Assembly: GCA_016718155.1 (NCBI GenBank)
Contig: JADKEH010000032.1
Span: forward strand, 1 to 30,536
Direction: 5' to 3'
Origin: Candidatus Rhodoferax randersensis
Lineage (GTDB): Bacteria > Pseudomonadota > Gammaproteobacteria > Burkholderiales > Burkholderiaceae_C
DNA: 30,536 bases
The notes beneath the pieces are model-generated. The model made no database searches. It saw nothing but the letters and a program-made list of their open reading frames with translations, and had not been told where the DNA came from. Shown here one piece after another: positions 1-7,469 of the stretch. The position numbers were made by a program, and so were the translations under genes. Within the stretch, counting starts at the first letter, position 1. Every line of letters starts with the position of its first letter.

Positions 1-2135
1 AGGCTGGCGTAGCTGGCCATGGTGAAGCGCAGCGCATCGGCGCCGTACGCTGGCATGCCGCTGGGGAATTCCTTGCGCACGCGCGCCGCCACCTTGGGCG
101 CGGTCTCGGGCTTGCGCAGGCCGACGGTGGATTTCTTCACCAACGTTTCCAGGTCCACGCCGTCGATCAGGTCCACCGGGTCAATCACGTTGCCCTCGGA
201 CTTGCTCATCTTCTTGCCTTCGCTGTCGCGCACCATGCCGTGGATGTAGACGGTCTTGAAGGGCACGCGGCCGGTGAAATGCGTCGTCATCATGATCATC
301 CGGGCCACCCAGAAGAAGATGATTTCGTAGCCTGTCACCAGGACGCTGCTGGGGAGGTAGAGGTCGTAGTCGCTTTGACTGCCTTCTTGGGGGGCTGAAT
401 TGGCGTTGGCGTCGCGCTGGGTCGAGGCGGAAACGGTCTTGCTCATACTCGCTTCGCTCGCCAAATCGCTGCGCCCGTCTCCGCCTCGCCCCAGCGCTGG
501 GTCTGTGTTTGTTTCCGTGCGAGTCAAGTCAACTGCGATTTCTCCGCCGGCCAGGCTGGGTGCGGACGCAGCGATTTGGCGAGCGTAGCGAGTAGAGCCA
601 AGGCCGTGCCCAGCCTGGCCGGCGGAGATATCGCCAGCGCGCCAACCCAGTGTCGAAAAAGGTACCAGAGCGGAGGAGTACCAGGTGTCAAGCACATCGG
701 GGTCGCGAATGAGGGTCTTGCCCGGAGCTTGAGCCTGTGCCTCGGCCTCGTTGTGGGCCACATAGACCACACCATCCTCGTCGTACCAGGCCGGGATCTG
801 ATGGCCCCACCAGAGTTGGCGGCTGATACACCAGTCCTGGATGTTGTTCATCCATTGGTTGTAGGTGGTGACCCAGTTCTCGGGCACGAACTTCACCTCG
901 CCGGAGGCCACCGCGTCGATGGCTTTTTGCGCGATCGACTTCCCGGTGGGGTCGGATGGGCTGACCTTGCTGGTTGCCACAAACCACTGGTCGGTCAGCA
1001 TCGGCTCGATGATCTGGCCGGTGCGGGCGCAGCGCGGCACCATCAGTTTGTGTTTCTTTACCTCGACCAACAGGCCCAGCGCTTCGAGGTCTTTGACCAC
1101 CTGCTTGCGCGCCACGAAACGGTCCAGGCCCTGGTAGGCGGCGGGCGCGTGTTCATTGACCTTCGCGTCCAGCGTCAGCACGCCGATCATGGGCAACTTG
1201 TGGCGCTGGCCCACGGCGTAGTCGTTCTGATCGTGTGCCGGGGTGACCTTCACGACACCGGTGCCAAAGGCCTTGTCCACGTAGTCGTCCGCAATCACCG
1301 GGATGGTGCGGCCGCAGAGCGGCAGGTTCACGTGCTTGCCAATCAGGTGCTGGTAGCGCTCGTCCTCCGGGTGCACCATCACCGCCACGTCACCCAGCAT
1401 GGTTTCTGGCCGGGTGGTGGCCACGGTGAGGCCCAGGGCCATTTGCTCGCCGACCATTTGCGCGCCTTCGGCGAACGGGTAGGTGATGTGCCACAGAAAG
1501 CCATCTTCCTCTTCGCTTTCCACTTCCAGGTCGCTCACCGCGCTCATCAGCACCGGGTCCCAGTTGACCAGGCGTTTGCCGCGGTAGATCAGGCCTTGTT
1601 CGTAGAGCTGCACAAAGGTCTCGGTCACGGTTTGTGACAGGTCCTCGTCCATGGTGAAGTACTCGCGGCTCCAGTCCACACTGGCGCCCATGCGGCGCAT
1701 CTGGCTGGTGATGATGTTGCCGCTTTGCTCCTTCCACTCCCACACCTTGACCACGAAGTTCTTGCGGCCAAGGTCGTGGCGGCTGATTTTTTGCTCCTGC
1801 AACTGGCGTTCCACCACGATTTGGGTGGCAATACCCGCATGGTCGGTGCCGGGCACCCAGACCGTGTTGTGGCCCAGCATGCGGTGGTAGCGCGTCATGC
1901 TGTCCATGATGGTCTGGTTGAAGGCGTGCCCCATGTGCAGCGTGCCGGTCACGTTGGGCGGCGGCAACTGGATGGCGAAGGCGGGTGCGCCATCCTTGGG
2001 GGCTTGTGTACCCCGGTAGCCCGCCACGCCGTAGCCGCGCTGCTCCCACTCGGGCCCCCACTGGGCCTCGATGGCGGCGGGCTCGAAGGATTTGGACAGG
2101 CGGTTGAGGCCGGGTTGTTGCAATGCGTCGGTCAT
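1..2135 (-). CDS. valS: Valyl-tRNA synthetase, 3'-truncated by the window edge
   Basis: Class I aminoacyl-tRNA synthetase that charges tRNA-Val in the cytoplasm. The visible 711 codons start MTDALQQPGLNRLSKSFEP and contain the HIGH-type motif (HMGHAF, within PPPNVTGTLHMGH), the editing-domain run TTRPETMLGD, DTWYSS and KMSKS; the tRNA-binding C-terminus lies outside the window. The start at 2135 fits the family; only a weak Shine-Dalgarno is present. The odd part is a run of about 92 residues between Trp498 (PFSTLGW) and about residue 594 (LPSSVLVTGYEI), where E. coli ValS has about 11. This insertion has no stop, keeps frame on both sides and is made of two inverted palindromic units (see repeat entries). 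Identity is certain; whether the insert affects activity is unknown. Confidence 0.97.
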   Translation of the reverse strand, partial: MTDALQQPGLNRLSKSFEPAAIEAQWGPEWEQRGYGVAGYRGTQAPKDGAPAFAIQLPPPNVTGTLHMGHAFNQTIMDSMTRYHRMLGHNTVWVPGTDHAGIATQIVVERQLQEQKISRHDLGRKNFVVKVWEWKEQSGNIITSQMRRMGASVDWSREYFTMDEDLSQTVTETFVQLYEQGLIYRGKRLVNWDPVLMSAVSDLEVESEEEDGFLWHITYPFAEGAQMVGEQMALGLTVATTRPETMLGDVAVMVHPEDERYQHLIGKHVNLPLCGRTIPVIADDYVDKAFGTGVVKVTPAHDQNDYAVGQRHKLPMIGVLTLDAKVNEHAPAAYQGLDRFVARKQVVKDLEALGLLVEVKKHKLMVPRCARTGQIIEPMLTDQWFVATSKVSPSDPTGKSIAQKAIDAVASGEVKFVPENWVTTYNQWMNNIQDWCISRQLWWGHQIPAWYDEDGVVYVAHNEAEAQAQAPGKTLIRDPDVLDTWYSSALVPFSTLGWRAGDISAGQAGHGLGSTRYARQIAASAPSLAGGEIAVDLTRTETNTDPALGRGGDGRSDLASEASMSKTVSASTQRDANANSAPQEGSQSDYDLYLPSSVLVTGYEIIFFWVARMIMMTTHFTGRVPFKTVYIHGMVRDSEGKKMSKSEGNVIDPVDLIDGVDLETLVKKSTVGLRKPETAPKVAARVRKEFPSGMPAYGADALRFTMASYAS
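414..497. repeat. Palindromic element, copy A, inside valS
   Basis: Arms 414-430 (GCGCTGGGTCGAGGCGG) and 481-497 (CCGCCTCGCCCCAGCGC) pair at 16 of 17 positions, and pairing continues weakly inwards to about 436/475. The apical core at 441-474 includes CTCGCTTCGCTCGCCAAATC. It reads in frame through valS, giving residues such as GRSDLASEASMSKT. The core recurs inverted in copy B. Confidence 0.85.
541..628. repeat. Palindromic element, copy B, inverted relative to copy A, inside valS
   Basis: The arms 541-560 and 609-628 form a perfect 20-bp stem (left arm TCTCCGCCGGCCAGGCTGGG). The core 568-593 holds GCAGCGATTTGGCGAGCG followed by TAGCGAGTA. It matches the reverse complement of the copy A core with about one difference over 28 nt. 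The stem sequences of the two copies differ, yet each is self-complementary. That pattern suggests selection for folding or a modular mobile element rather than simple duplication. Confidence 0.85.
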
Positions 2136-2180
2136 GGTGTGTTCAAAGCGGTTTGAGGGCCCGAAGGCGTCTGCAAACGA

Positions 2181-2206
2181 AAACGGCACCCATCGAGGTG
2201 CCGTTT
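2181..2206 (-). terminator. Intrinsic terminator after the DUF2783 gene
   Basis: A perfect 10-bp stem AAACGGCACC / GGTGCCGTTT with a 6-nt loop. Read on the minus strand, the second arm ends in TTTT and is followed by CGTTTGC. It lies 27 nt past the stop of the DUF2783 gene and 46 nt before the valS start, so it should insulate valS from the monooxygenase transcript. Confidence 0.75.
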
Positions 2207-2232
2207 GTGGCGGGGCAGGGGAACTGCTGATT

Positions 2233-2415
2233 TTATTCGACGCGCGCAGCCTCAATGCACTCGCGCAGCACCTTGGCGTCGCCAATCTGGTTGGCCAGCA
2301 GCAAAATCAGGCGGGCGTTGAGCAACTCGGACTGTTGCGGGCTCAAACCCAGGTGGGCGTCGAGCAACTGTTCGTAAAAGCGATCGGCATCGGTGAAGTG
2401 CAGGGTGGTTCTCAT
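2233..2415 (-). CDS. DUF2783 small protein, partner of the adjacent FAD monooxygenase
   Basis: A 60-residue acidic protein (MRTTLHFTDADRFYEQLLDA, then HLGLSPQQSELLNARLILLL) recognised as DUF2783. No biochemical role is established that I know of. Members are typically encoded beside FAD-dependent aromatic-type monooxygenases, as here. The start at 2415 is chosen because AGAGGA lies 7 nt upstream; an in-frame start further up at 2460 has no such signal and adds residues unlike the family. It is co-directional with the monooxygenase gene but separated from it by 257 nt filled with palindromic repeats, and is followed by a clear terminator. No signal peptide or membrane segment, so probably cytoplasmic. 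Confidence 0.8.
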   Translation of the reverse strand: MRTTLHFTDADRFYEQLLDAHLGLSPQQSELLNARLILLLANQIGDAKVLRECIEAARVE

Positions 2416-2465
2416 CGTGGATTCCTCTTTTTCTATGGTGACTTCCGGAAAACAGGACAACGCGT

Positions 2466-2635
2466 CGTCATGGCGAGCGACCAGAACCCGTCATTGCGAG
2501 CCCGAATCCGGGCCGAACCCACAAGACAAGCCCCGTCATTGCGAGCGCAGCGCGGCAATCCACCTCTGCGGCACACGAAGGTGGATTGCCGCGCTTCGCT
2601 CGCAATGACGGGTACTGGTCTCTCGCAATGACGGG
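2466..2635. repeat. Cluster of CGTCATTGCGAGC-type palindromic repeats
   Basis: Three forward half-units (CGTCATGGCGAGCG at 2466, CGTCATTGCGAGCC at 2490, CGTCATTGCGAGCGCAGCGC near 2534) face two reverse half-units ending CGCAATGACGGG near 2611 and 2634. Units 2534-2565 and 2579-2611 form a long hairpin through GGCAATCCACCT / AGGTGGATTGCC. The cluster fills the gap between the DUF2783 and monooxygenase genes. No coding potential is evident. Confidence 0.85.
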
Positions 2636-2672
2636 TTCTACAGTCGCGCATGTGGGAGGCGTCAATGGGCGC

Positions 2673-4385
2673 TCAGGCCATGCCCAGCGCGTGTTCGATG
2701 GACTTGACCAACTGCGCGTCCACCGCCTCGCCGGTGGCACTCAGGTAGCCATCGGGCCGCACGATCGCCCAGGCGTGTCCAAACACGTGGCAGGCGCCCT
2801 GCAAGTGACCCAGCGGGTCGCGCACATGCTCGCGCGCTTGCGGGGCGGCGTGGGCATCCACCACCTGGACACAGCGCACGGGCGTGTCTTCGGACAACTG
2901 CTGCAGGCGCATCGCCGCCGTTGCCGAAACCTGACCAAACACCAGCACCAGCAGGCGTCCATTGGCCCAATTGAGCAGGTCAACGACAAAACCGGTGCTG
3001 CCGTCGCTCCAGCAGAAGCGCACGTTCTGCACCGACTGGCCACCCCCCCCTTCACACACGCTGGAGTGCGTATAGCTGTTGGCCACCGCCATGCGCCCGG
3101 TGTTGACCAGTTGCCGCGCAAACGGGTACTGGCGGGCCAGCGAGATGGTGGCGTCGCGAAAGGTGCGTTCCATGCCGTCGTGCGGACGCAGAAAACGCGC
3201 GGTGCGGTTGGTCACCAGCACGTTTTGCTGGGCCGCTTCCAGGCGTTCTTCGTTGTAGCTCATCAGCAGGCGATCACTGGCCCAACCCCGCACCACGGCG
3301 GCCAGTTTCCACGCGAGGTTGTCGGCATCGGCCACGCCGGTATTGCCTCCGCGCGCACCAAAGGGGCTGACGATCTTGGCGGTGTCGCCCATGAAGAAGA
3401 CACGGCCGTAGCGCAGTTGGTCCAGGCACTGGCTACGGTAGGTGTAGGCACCGACCCAGACGATTTCGCAGCCCACGTTTTCGCCAAACTGGGCGCGCAG
3501 GCGGGCGCAGACCTGGGATTCGCTGGCTACGAATTCGGGGTCCGCGTCGGGTGCCATCTGGTAGTCGATGCGCCAGACTTCGTCGGCCATCAGGTGCTGC
3601 CATACGGCGCGGTTCTCGTTGAAAGGCGCCTCGATCCAGGTGTGGCGTTCGGCCGGGGCCGGCTTCTTGAAGCGCACATCGGCGATGCACCAGCGGTCGT
3701 CGCCCCGGCGCGAGGTCATGGCGGCACCGCACCAGGCATGAAAAGGGGTGTGCGAGCCACTCGCATCGATCACATGATCGGCCTGCAGCGTGTAGCGTCC
3801 TGCCGGGGTCTCCACGCTCAGCGTGGCGCACTGCGCGTCCTGCTCGAACGCCACCACGCGTGAGTGCCAGCGCACATCGACGTGGCCCAGTTCACCAATG
3901 CGTTCGACCAGAAAGCCCTCGATGTAGAACTGCTGAATGTTGATGAAGGGTGGCTGGCTGGACAGGCCGAAGTTGCTCTGCTGACGCAGATCGAAGGAAT
4001 ACACCTCATCGTGCCCGGCGAAGGTGCGCCCGATGCTCCATTGCACGCCCTTGGTGGCGATCCGGTCGTAGACACCGAGCCGCTCAAAAATTTCGAGCGA
4101 CTTCTGCGTGTAGCAGATGCCGCGTGACGAAGCGCCCTTGACGCCCACCGTGTTGTCCTCATCGAGCAGCACCGCTTCGATGCCCAGCTTGGCCAGCGCG
4201 CAGGCCATGGTCAGGCCGGTGATGCCCGCGCCGACGATCACCACCGGGTAGCGTCGCGCCTTGCCACCGCTGAGTTCGGGGGGCTTCACAAACGGGTAGC
4301 TCGGCAGGGTGTAGCCGGTTCCCACCGTGAAGGCATAGCCTTGATGGGCGGGCGCGGCGTTGCCGTTGGTGGTCGGGGAGTTCAT
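2673..4385 (-). CDS. FAD-dependent aromatic-type monooxygenase (PHBH/MhpA-like)
   Basis: A 570-residue flavoprotein of the p-hydroxybenzoate hydroxylase superfamily, which uses NAD(P)H and O2 to hydroxylate substrates, often phenolics. The nucleotide-binding motif GAGITG is at residues 52-57. The second FAD motif is MGDTAKIVSPFGARGGNTG, followed by ADADNLAWKLA. A thioredoxin-like C-terminal region ends near WAIVRPDGYLS, as in phenol hydroxylase/MhpA-type enzymes. The start at 4385 has AAGGG about 7 nt upstream; longer readings add residues out of family. It is transcribed divergently from rubrerythrin and followed by the DUF2783 gene. Substrate cannot be told from sequence; no ring-cleavage genes are nearby, so a catabolic pathway is not implied. 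Confidence 0.9.
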   Translation of the reverse strand: MNSPTTNGNAAPAHQGYAFTVGTGYTLPSYPFVKPPELSGGKARRYPVVIVGAGITGLTMACALAKLGIEAVLLDEDNTVGVKGASSRGICYTQKSLEIFERLGVYDRIATKGVQWSIGRTFAGHDEVYSFDLRQQSNFGLSSQPPFINIQQFYIEGFLVERIGELGHVDVRWHSRVVAFEQDAQCATLSVETPAGRYTLQADHVIDASGSHTPFHAWCGAAMTSRRGDDRWCIADVRFKKPAPAERHTWIEAPFNENRAVWQHLMADEVWRIDYQMAPDADPEFVASESQVCARLRAQFGENVGCEIVWVGAYTYRSQCLDQLRYGRVFFMGDTAKIVSPFGARGGNTGVADADNLAWKLAAVVRGWASDRLLMSYNEERLEAAQQNVLVTNRTARFLRPHDGMERTFRDATISLARQYPFARQLVNTGRMAVANSYTHSSVCEGGGGQSVQNVRFCWSDGSTGFVVDLLNWANGRLLVLVFGQVSATAAMRLQQLSEDTPVRCVQVVDAHAAPQAREHVRDPLGHLQGACHVFGHAWAIVRPDGYLSATGEAVDAQLVKSIEHALGMA

Positions 4386-4405
4386 GCAAGGCCCTTTGTT
4401 CTGTT

Positions 4406-4425
4406 TCAGATTCAGTTTAGTCTGA
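4406..4425. promoter_or_regulatory. Candidate operator upstream of the monooxygenase gene
   Basis: The dyad TCAGA-N10-TCTGA lies 20-40 nt before the monooxygenase start. It overlaps a possible minus-strand -10 (TAAACT). Position and symmetry fit a repressor site, but no regulator gene is linked here. Confidence 0.3.
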
Positions 4426-4559
4426 TCGCAGGGGGGTCGATGCGAAAAGACGGGAAAACCCCGAATGGGGCCTCGGCGCAGACAACATCGTCTTTGAGAT
4501 ATTGATGAAAAGCGGCGTCTCAATAGCCAATCACAATGCAGGGCATTAAGACAGCCAAT

Positions 4560-4588
4560 TAGACAGACCACTGCGGCGGGGCTAATCT
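4560..4588 (+). promoter_or_regulatory. Candidate sigma-70-like promoter of the rubrerythrin operon
   Basis: TAGACA at 4560-4565 and TAATCT at 4583-4588 with a 17-nt spacer, giving a leader of about 60 nt before the rubrerythrin start. The -35 is 5/6 to consensus and the -10 only 3/6. Just upstream is an inverted repeat TTGAGA (4494-4499) / TCTCAA (4518-4523) and a direct repeat AGCCAAT (4525, 4554). These could be activator sites, but they match no regulator consensus I can name. Confidence 0.35.
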
Positions 4589-4657
4589 TGCGCAGTCTTG
4601 GCACAAGCGTGGCCAAGCTAAGAGGGTTCACTTCATCCAACTTGCAAGGAGATTTCC

Positions 4658-5080
4658 ATGGCAGCACTCAAAGGCTCCAAGACGGAAGACAACCTCAAGG
4701 CCGCCTTCGCAGGCGAGTCTCAGGCCAACCGCCGTTACCTGTATTTCGCGAACAAGGCCGACATCGAAGGCCAAAACGACGTGGCGGCGCTGTTTCGCTC
4801 CACCGCCGAAGGCGAAACCGGCCACGCGCACGGTCACCTGGAATGGCTGGAGCAGTGCGGCGACCCCGCCACCGGCTTGCCCATCGGCCCGACGCGTGAC
4901 AACCTGAAAGCCGCCGTGGCGGGTGAAACCCACGAGTACACCGACATGTACCCGGGCATGGCCAAGACCGCGCGCGATGAAGGTCACGACGAAATCGCCG
5001 ACTGGTTCGAGACACTGGCCAAGGCCGAGCGCTCGCACGCCAACCGTTACGCCAAGGCATTGGCCGAACTCGTCGATTGA
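4658..5080 (+). CDS. Rubrerythrin-family diiron peroxidase lacking the rubredoxin domain
   Basis: A 140-residue ferritin-like four-helix protein. Rubrerythrins reduce H2O2 to water at a diiron site. The expected ligands are visible as two half-motifs: E20 (AGESQANRRY), E53/H56 (EGETGHAH), E90/E93 (AGETHEYTDMY) and E124/H127 (KAERSHANRY). The C-terminal rubredoxin-like iron site of full-length rubrerythrins is absent, so electrons must come from a separate protein; the Fe-S protein encoded next is the obvious candidate (inference). A near-ideal Shine-Dalgarno (AAGGAG) precedes the ATG. It is the first gene of the rubrerythrin/Fe-S/DUF3501 set and is divergent from the monooxygenase. Confidence 0.93.
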   Translation: MAALKGSKTEDNLKAAFAGESQANRRYLYFANKADIEGQNDVAALFRSTAEGETGHAHGHLEWLEQCGDPATGLPIGPTRDNLKAAVAGETHEYTDMYPGMAKTARDEGHDEIADWFETLAKAERSHANRYAKALAELVD

Positions 5081-5102
5081 GTGTGCGAGGTCTGAGGACT
5101 CT

Positions 5103-5184
5103 CGTCTTCGCGAGGCGGCAGGCCGTGGCGATCCATGGTGGCGAACAACACCGTGGATTGCCGCGCTGCTCTCGCAATGACGGG
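5103..5184. repeat. Palindromic repeat between rubrerythrin and the Fe-S gene
   Basis: Inverted halves 5103-5138 (CGTCTTCGCGAGGCGGCAGG ... GATCCATGG) and 5151-5181 (CCGTGGATTGCCGCGCTG ... CGCAATGACG). The second half matches the repeat core found at 2579-2611 and 6731-6763. It lies in the 147-nt gap inside the presumed operon. Confidence 0.8.
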
Positions 5185-5227
5185 GCTCTTGAGCCCGTCG
5201 TTTTGACCGTAGTTTGAAAGACACAGC

Positions 5228-6580
5228 ATGGCCGCACGCGAAGGCAACCTCGAAGCTCCCACCCGTCATCCGCTGGACTGGAAGAATCCGGACTTCTACA
5301 ACGAAGAATTGGCATTCAAGGAGTTGGAACGCATCTTCGACATTTGCCATGGCTGCCGGCGCTGCGTCAGCTTGTGCGGCGCCTTCCCCACGCTGTTCGA
5401 CCTGGTGGACGACAGCAAGACCATGGAGGTCGACGGCGTCGCCAAGCCCGACTACTGGAAGGTGGTAGACCAGTGCTATATGTGCGATCTGTGCTACATG
5501 ACCAAGTGCCCGTACACGCCGCCGCACGAGTGGAACCTGGACTTCCCGCACACCATGCTGCGCGCCAAGGCGATCAAGTTCAGACGAGGTGGAGTCGGCG
5601 CAGCGGAGAAATTCCTCGCTTCCACCGATGTGCATGGTCAGTTTGCCGGCATCCCGATCGTGGTGCAGGTGGCCAACGCCGTGACCAAGACCAAGCTTGC
5701 GCGCAGCGTGATGGAGAGCGTAGCGGGCGTGGACAAGGACGCCTGGTTGCCTTCGCTGGCTACCCGAAAGTTTCGCTCCGGCACGCCCAAGGCCAAGTCC
5801 ACGCTGGTTAAGGACGGCGCCAAGGCGCCGGGCAAGGTGGCGATCTTTGCGACTTGCTACATCAACTACAACGAGCCTGGCATTGGCCTTGATCTGCTCA
5901 AGATCCTGGACCACAACGAGGTGCCCTACGTGATCGTGGACAAGGAAAAGTGCTGCGGCATGCCCAAGCTTGAATTGGGTGATTTGGAGTCCGTCAACGC
6001 CAGCAAGGAGGCCAATATCCCGGTGCTGGCGCGTTATGCCAATGAGGGCTACGCGATCCTGGCCGCCGTGCCGAGCTGCGCCTTGATGTTCAAGCAGGAG
6101 ATTCCCCTGATGTACCCACTGGAGGCGGATGTGCAACTGGTCAAGGAAGCCATGTGGGACCCGTTCGAGTACCTGATGCAGCGCAAGCGCGACGGCCTGC
6201 TCAAGACCGAGTTCAGCACGCCGCTGGGCAACGTCAGCTACCAGATTCCGTGCCACGGCCGGGTGCAGAACATCGGCAAGAAGACCGAGGAAATGCTCAA
6301 GATGATTCCCGGCACCACGCTCAACACGGTGGAGCGCTGTTCCGGCCATGCCGGCACCTTTGGCGTGAAGAAGGCCTACCACCAGCAGGCCATGAAAATA
6401 GGCAAGCCGGTGTTCAAGGCGATGGCCACCATGAAGGATGGCAGCAAGCCGGACTTCATCAGCTCGGATTGCCCACTCGGTGGCCACCACATCGCCCAGG
6501 GCTTCGAAGTCAACGGCCACGGCGCGCCCGAGTTGCAGCATCCGCTAAGCCTGGTCGCCAAGGCTTATGGATTGACATGA
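5228..6580 (+). CDS. Fe-S electron-transfer protein with two 4Fe-4S sites and CCG (heterodisulfide reductase-like) domains
   Basis: A 450-residue protein resembling GlpC/HdrD-type subunits. The N-terminal ferredoxin-like part has C40-x2-C43-x2-C46-x3-C50 and C83-x2-C86-x2-C89-x4-C94-P. Downstream are cysteine-rich CCG-type segments: FATCYINY, KCCGMPKLELGD, ERCSGHAGTFG and SSDCPLGGHH. These can bind further Fe-S clusters and handle thiol/disulfide or quinone-linked electrons in relatives. There is no signal peptide or membrane helix, so it is probably cytoplasmic. It lies between rubrerythrin and a DUF3501 gene, an association I recall as recurrent in proteobacteria. The likely role is passing electrons to rubrerythrin (inference). 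ATG 5228 has only a weak Shine-Dalgarno (GAAAG). Confidence 0.88.
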   Translation: MAAREGNLEAPTRHPLDWKNPDFYNEELAFKELERIFDICHGCRRCVSLCGAFPTLFDLVDDSKTMEVDGVAKPDYWKVVDQCYMCDLCYMTKCPYTPPHEWNLDFPHTMLRAKAIKFRRGGVGAAEKFLASTDVHGQFAGIPIVVQVANAVTKTKLARSVMESVAGVDKDAWLPSLATRKFRSGTPKAKSTLVKDGAKAPGKVAIFATCYINYNEPGIGLDLLKILDHNEVPYVIVDKEKCCGMPKLELGDLESVNASKEANIPVLARYANEGYAILAAVPSCALMFKQEIPLMYPLEADVQLVKEAMWDPFEYLMQRKRDGLLKTEFSTPLGNVSYQIPCHGRVQNIGKKTEEMLKMIPGTTLNTVERCSGHAGTFGVKKAYHQQAMKIGKPVFKAMATMKDGSKPDFISSDCPLGGHHIAQGFEVNGHGAPELQHPLSLVAKAYGLT

Positions 6581-6620
6581 CTGCCGCGCCACGTCCCTCG
6601 ACGCGCTTTCATGAACCGGT

Positions 6621-6763
6621 CGTCATTGCGAACGAAGTGAAGCAATCCATGGCCCCAAAATACATGGATCGCCACGGCCTGCGGCCTCGCGATGACGATA
6701 CTGGTTCAAGGTCCGTGTCCGGCACGTCACCATGGATTGCCGCGCTGCGCTCGCAATGACGAC
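6621..6763. repeat. Two palindromic repeat units before the DUF3501 gene
   Basis: Unit 1, 6621-6699, runs from CGTCATTGCGAACGAAGTGA to CCTCGCGATGACGA with GGATCGCCACGGCCTGCGG in its second half. Unit 2, 6731-6763, is a reverse half-unit (CATGGATTGCCGCGCTGCGC, then TCGCAATGACGACG). Unit 1 is almost the same as the copy at 18382-18463. Together they occupy most of the 223-nt gap between the Fe-S and DUF3501 genes. Confidence 0.85.
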
Positions 6764-6803
6764 GTCCGTCCCGTCTGCATTCTTATGCTTCCCTAGGTTC
6801 ATC

Positions 6804-7394
6804 ATGCAAACTGTCACCCCCATCACCCCCGAGAGCCTCATGTCGCTGGAGGCCTACACCAAGTACCGCAAGGCCAACAAGCCGGCGATCATGGCGCACC
6901 GCAAGCTGCGCAGCGTGCAGCTGGGCGAGCACATCAACCTGCAGTTCGAGAGCGAGACCACCATCCGCTACCAGATCCAGGAGATGCTGCGCATCGAAAA
7001 GATCTTCGAGGAAGAGGGCATCCTGCAAGAGATCGAAGCCTATGCCCCGCTGGTGCCCGACGGCAGCAACTGGAAGGCCACCATGATGATCGAGTACCCC
7101 GACGTCAACGAGCGCAAGCGCGAACTGGCCAGGCTGATCGGCGTGGAAGACCGGCTGTTTGTCGAGGTCGAAGGGATGCAGCGTGTCTACGCCATTGCCG
7201 ACGAGGACCTTGATCGGGAGAACGATGAGAAGACCTCGGCGGTGCATTTTGTGCGCTTCGAGCTGAGCCCGGCCATGTGCGCCGCCGTCAAGGCTGGAGC
7301 GGGCGTCAAGATCGGTTGTGACCATACCTATTACCCGGCGCATGTCGCGGTGTCGCCTGAGACCCTTGCGTCACTCGCGAGCGACCTCGCCTAG
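6804..7394 (+). CDS. DUF3501 family protein
   Basis: A 196-residue soluble protein (MQTVTPITPESLMSLEAYTK, with later AHRKLRSVQLGEHINLQFE and EMLRIEKIFEEEGI). I recognise it as DUF3501; no enzymatic activity is established that I know of. It is the third member of the rubrerythrin/Fe-S/DUF3501 set and is followed by an intrinsic terminator, which suggests the transcription unit ends here. The start at 6804 is chosen because the longer in-frame reading from 6732 would translate a palindromic repeat (MDCRAALAM...), which is not part of the family. Gene context points to a redox-stress role; the sequence itself gives no catalytic motif. Confidence 0.85.
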   Translation: MQTVTPITPESLMSLEAYTKYRKANKPAIMAHRKLRSVQLGEHINLQFESETTIRYQIQEMLRIEKIFEEEGILQEIEAYAPLVPDGSNWKATMMIEYPDVNERKRELARLIGVEDRLFVEVEGMQRVYAIADEDLDRENDEKTSAVHFVRFELSPAMCAAVKAGAGVKIGCDHTYYPAHVAVSPETLASLASDLA

Positions 7395-7421
7395 CGCAGG
7401 TGCACGCGGTCGCGATAATCG

Positions 7422-7450
7422 AGGCTTCGTCAAGAAGCCTTTTTGTTTTT
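7422..7450 (+). terminator. Intrinsic terminator after the DUF3501 gene
   Basis: AGGCTTC (7422-7428), loop GTCAA, GAAGCCT (7434-7440), then TTTTGTTTTT. It sits 27 nt past the DUF3501 stop and ends only 20 nt before the yaaA start. Confidence 0.85.
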
Positions 7451-7469
7451 GTCCTCTACCCTTTGTCTG

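Noticed and set aside
357..641. The valS insertion read as a frameshift or assembly fault
   Set aside because: Frame and family identity are kept on both sides, no stop occurs, and the inserted DNA has clear palindromic structure.
576..1637. 353-codon plus-strand open frame
   Set aside because: Antisense to valS, which is certain on motif evidence.
2466..2635. Repeat clusters as a CRISPR array
   Set aside because: Units are inverted and irregularly spaced, without constant direct repeats and unique spacers, and no cas gene is present.
2586..3863. 425-codon plus-strand open frame
   Set aside because: Antisense to the FAD monooxygenase; its start lies in a repeat and the sequence has no known domain.
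4628..6541. 637-codon open frame on the minus strand opposite rubrerythrin and the Fe-S gene
   Set aside because: It is antisense to two well-supported genes, rich in His/Gln/Ala/Arg, with no recognisable domain; it is an artefact of GC-rich codon bias.
6732..6803. N-terminal extension of the DUF3501 protein from an upstream ATG
   Set aside because: It translates a dispersed palindromic repeat and does not match the family N-terminus.
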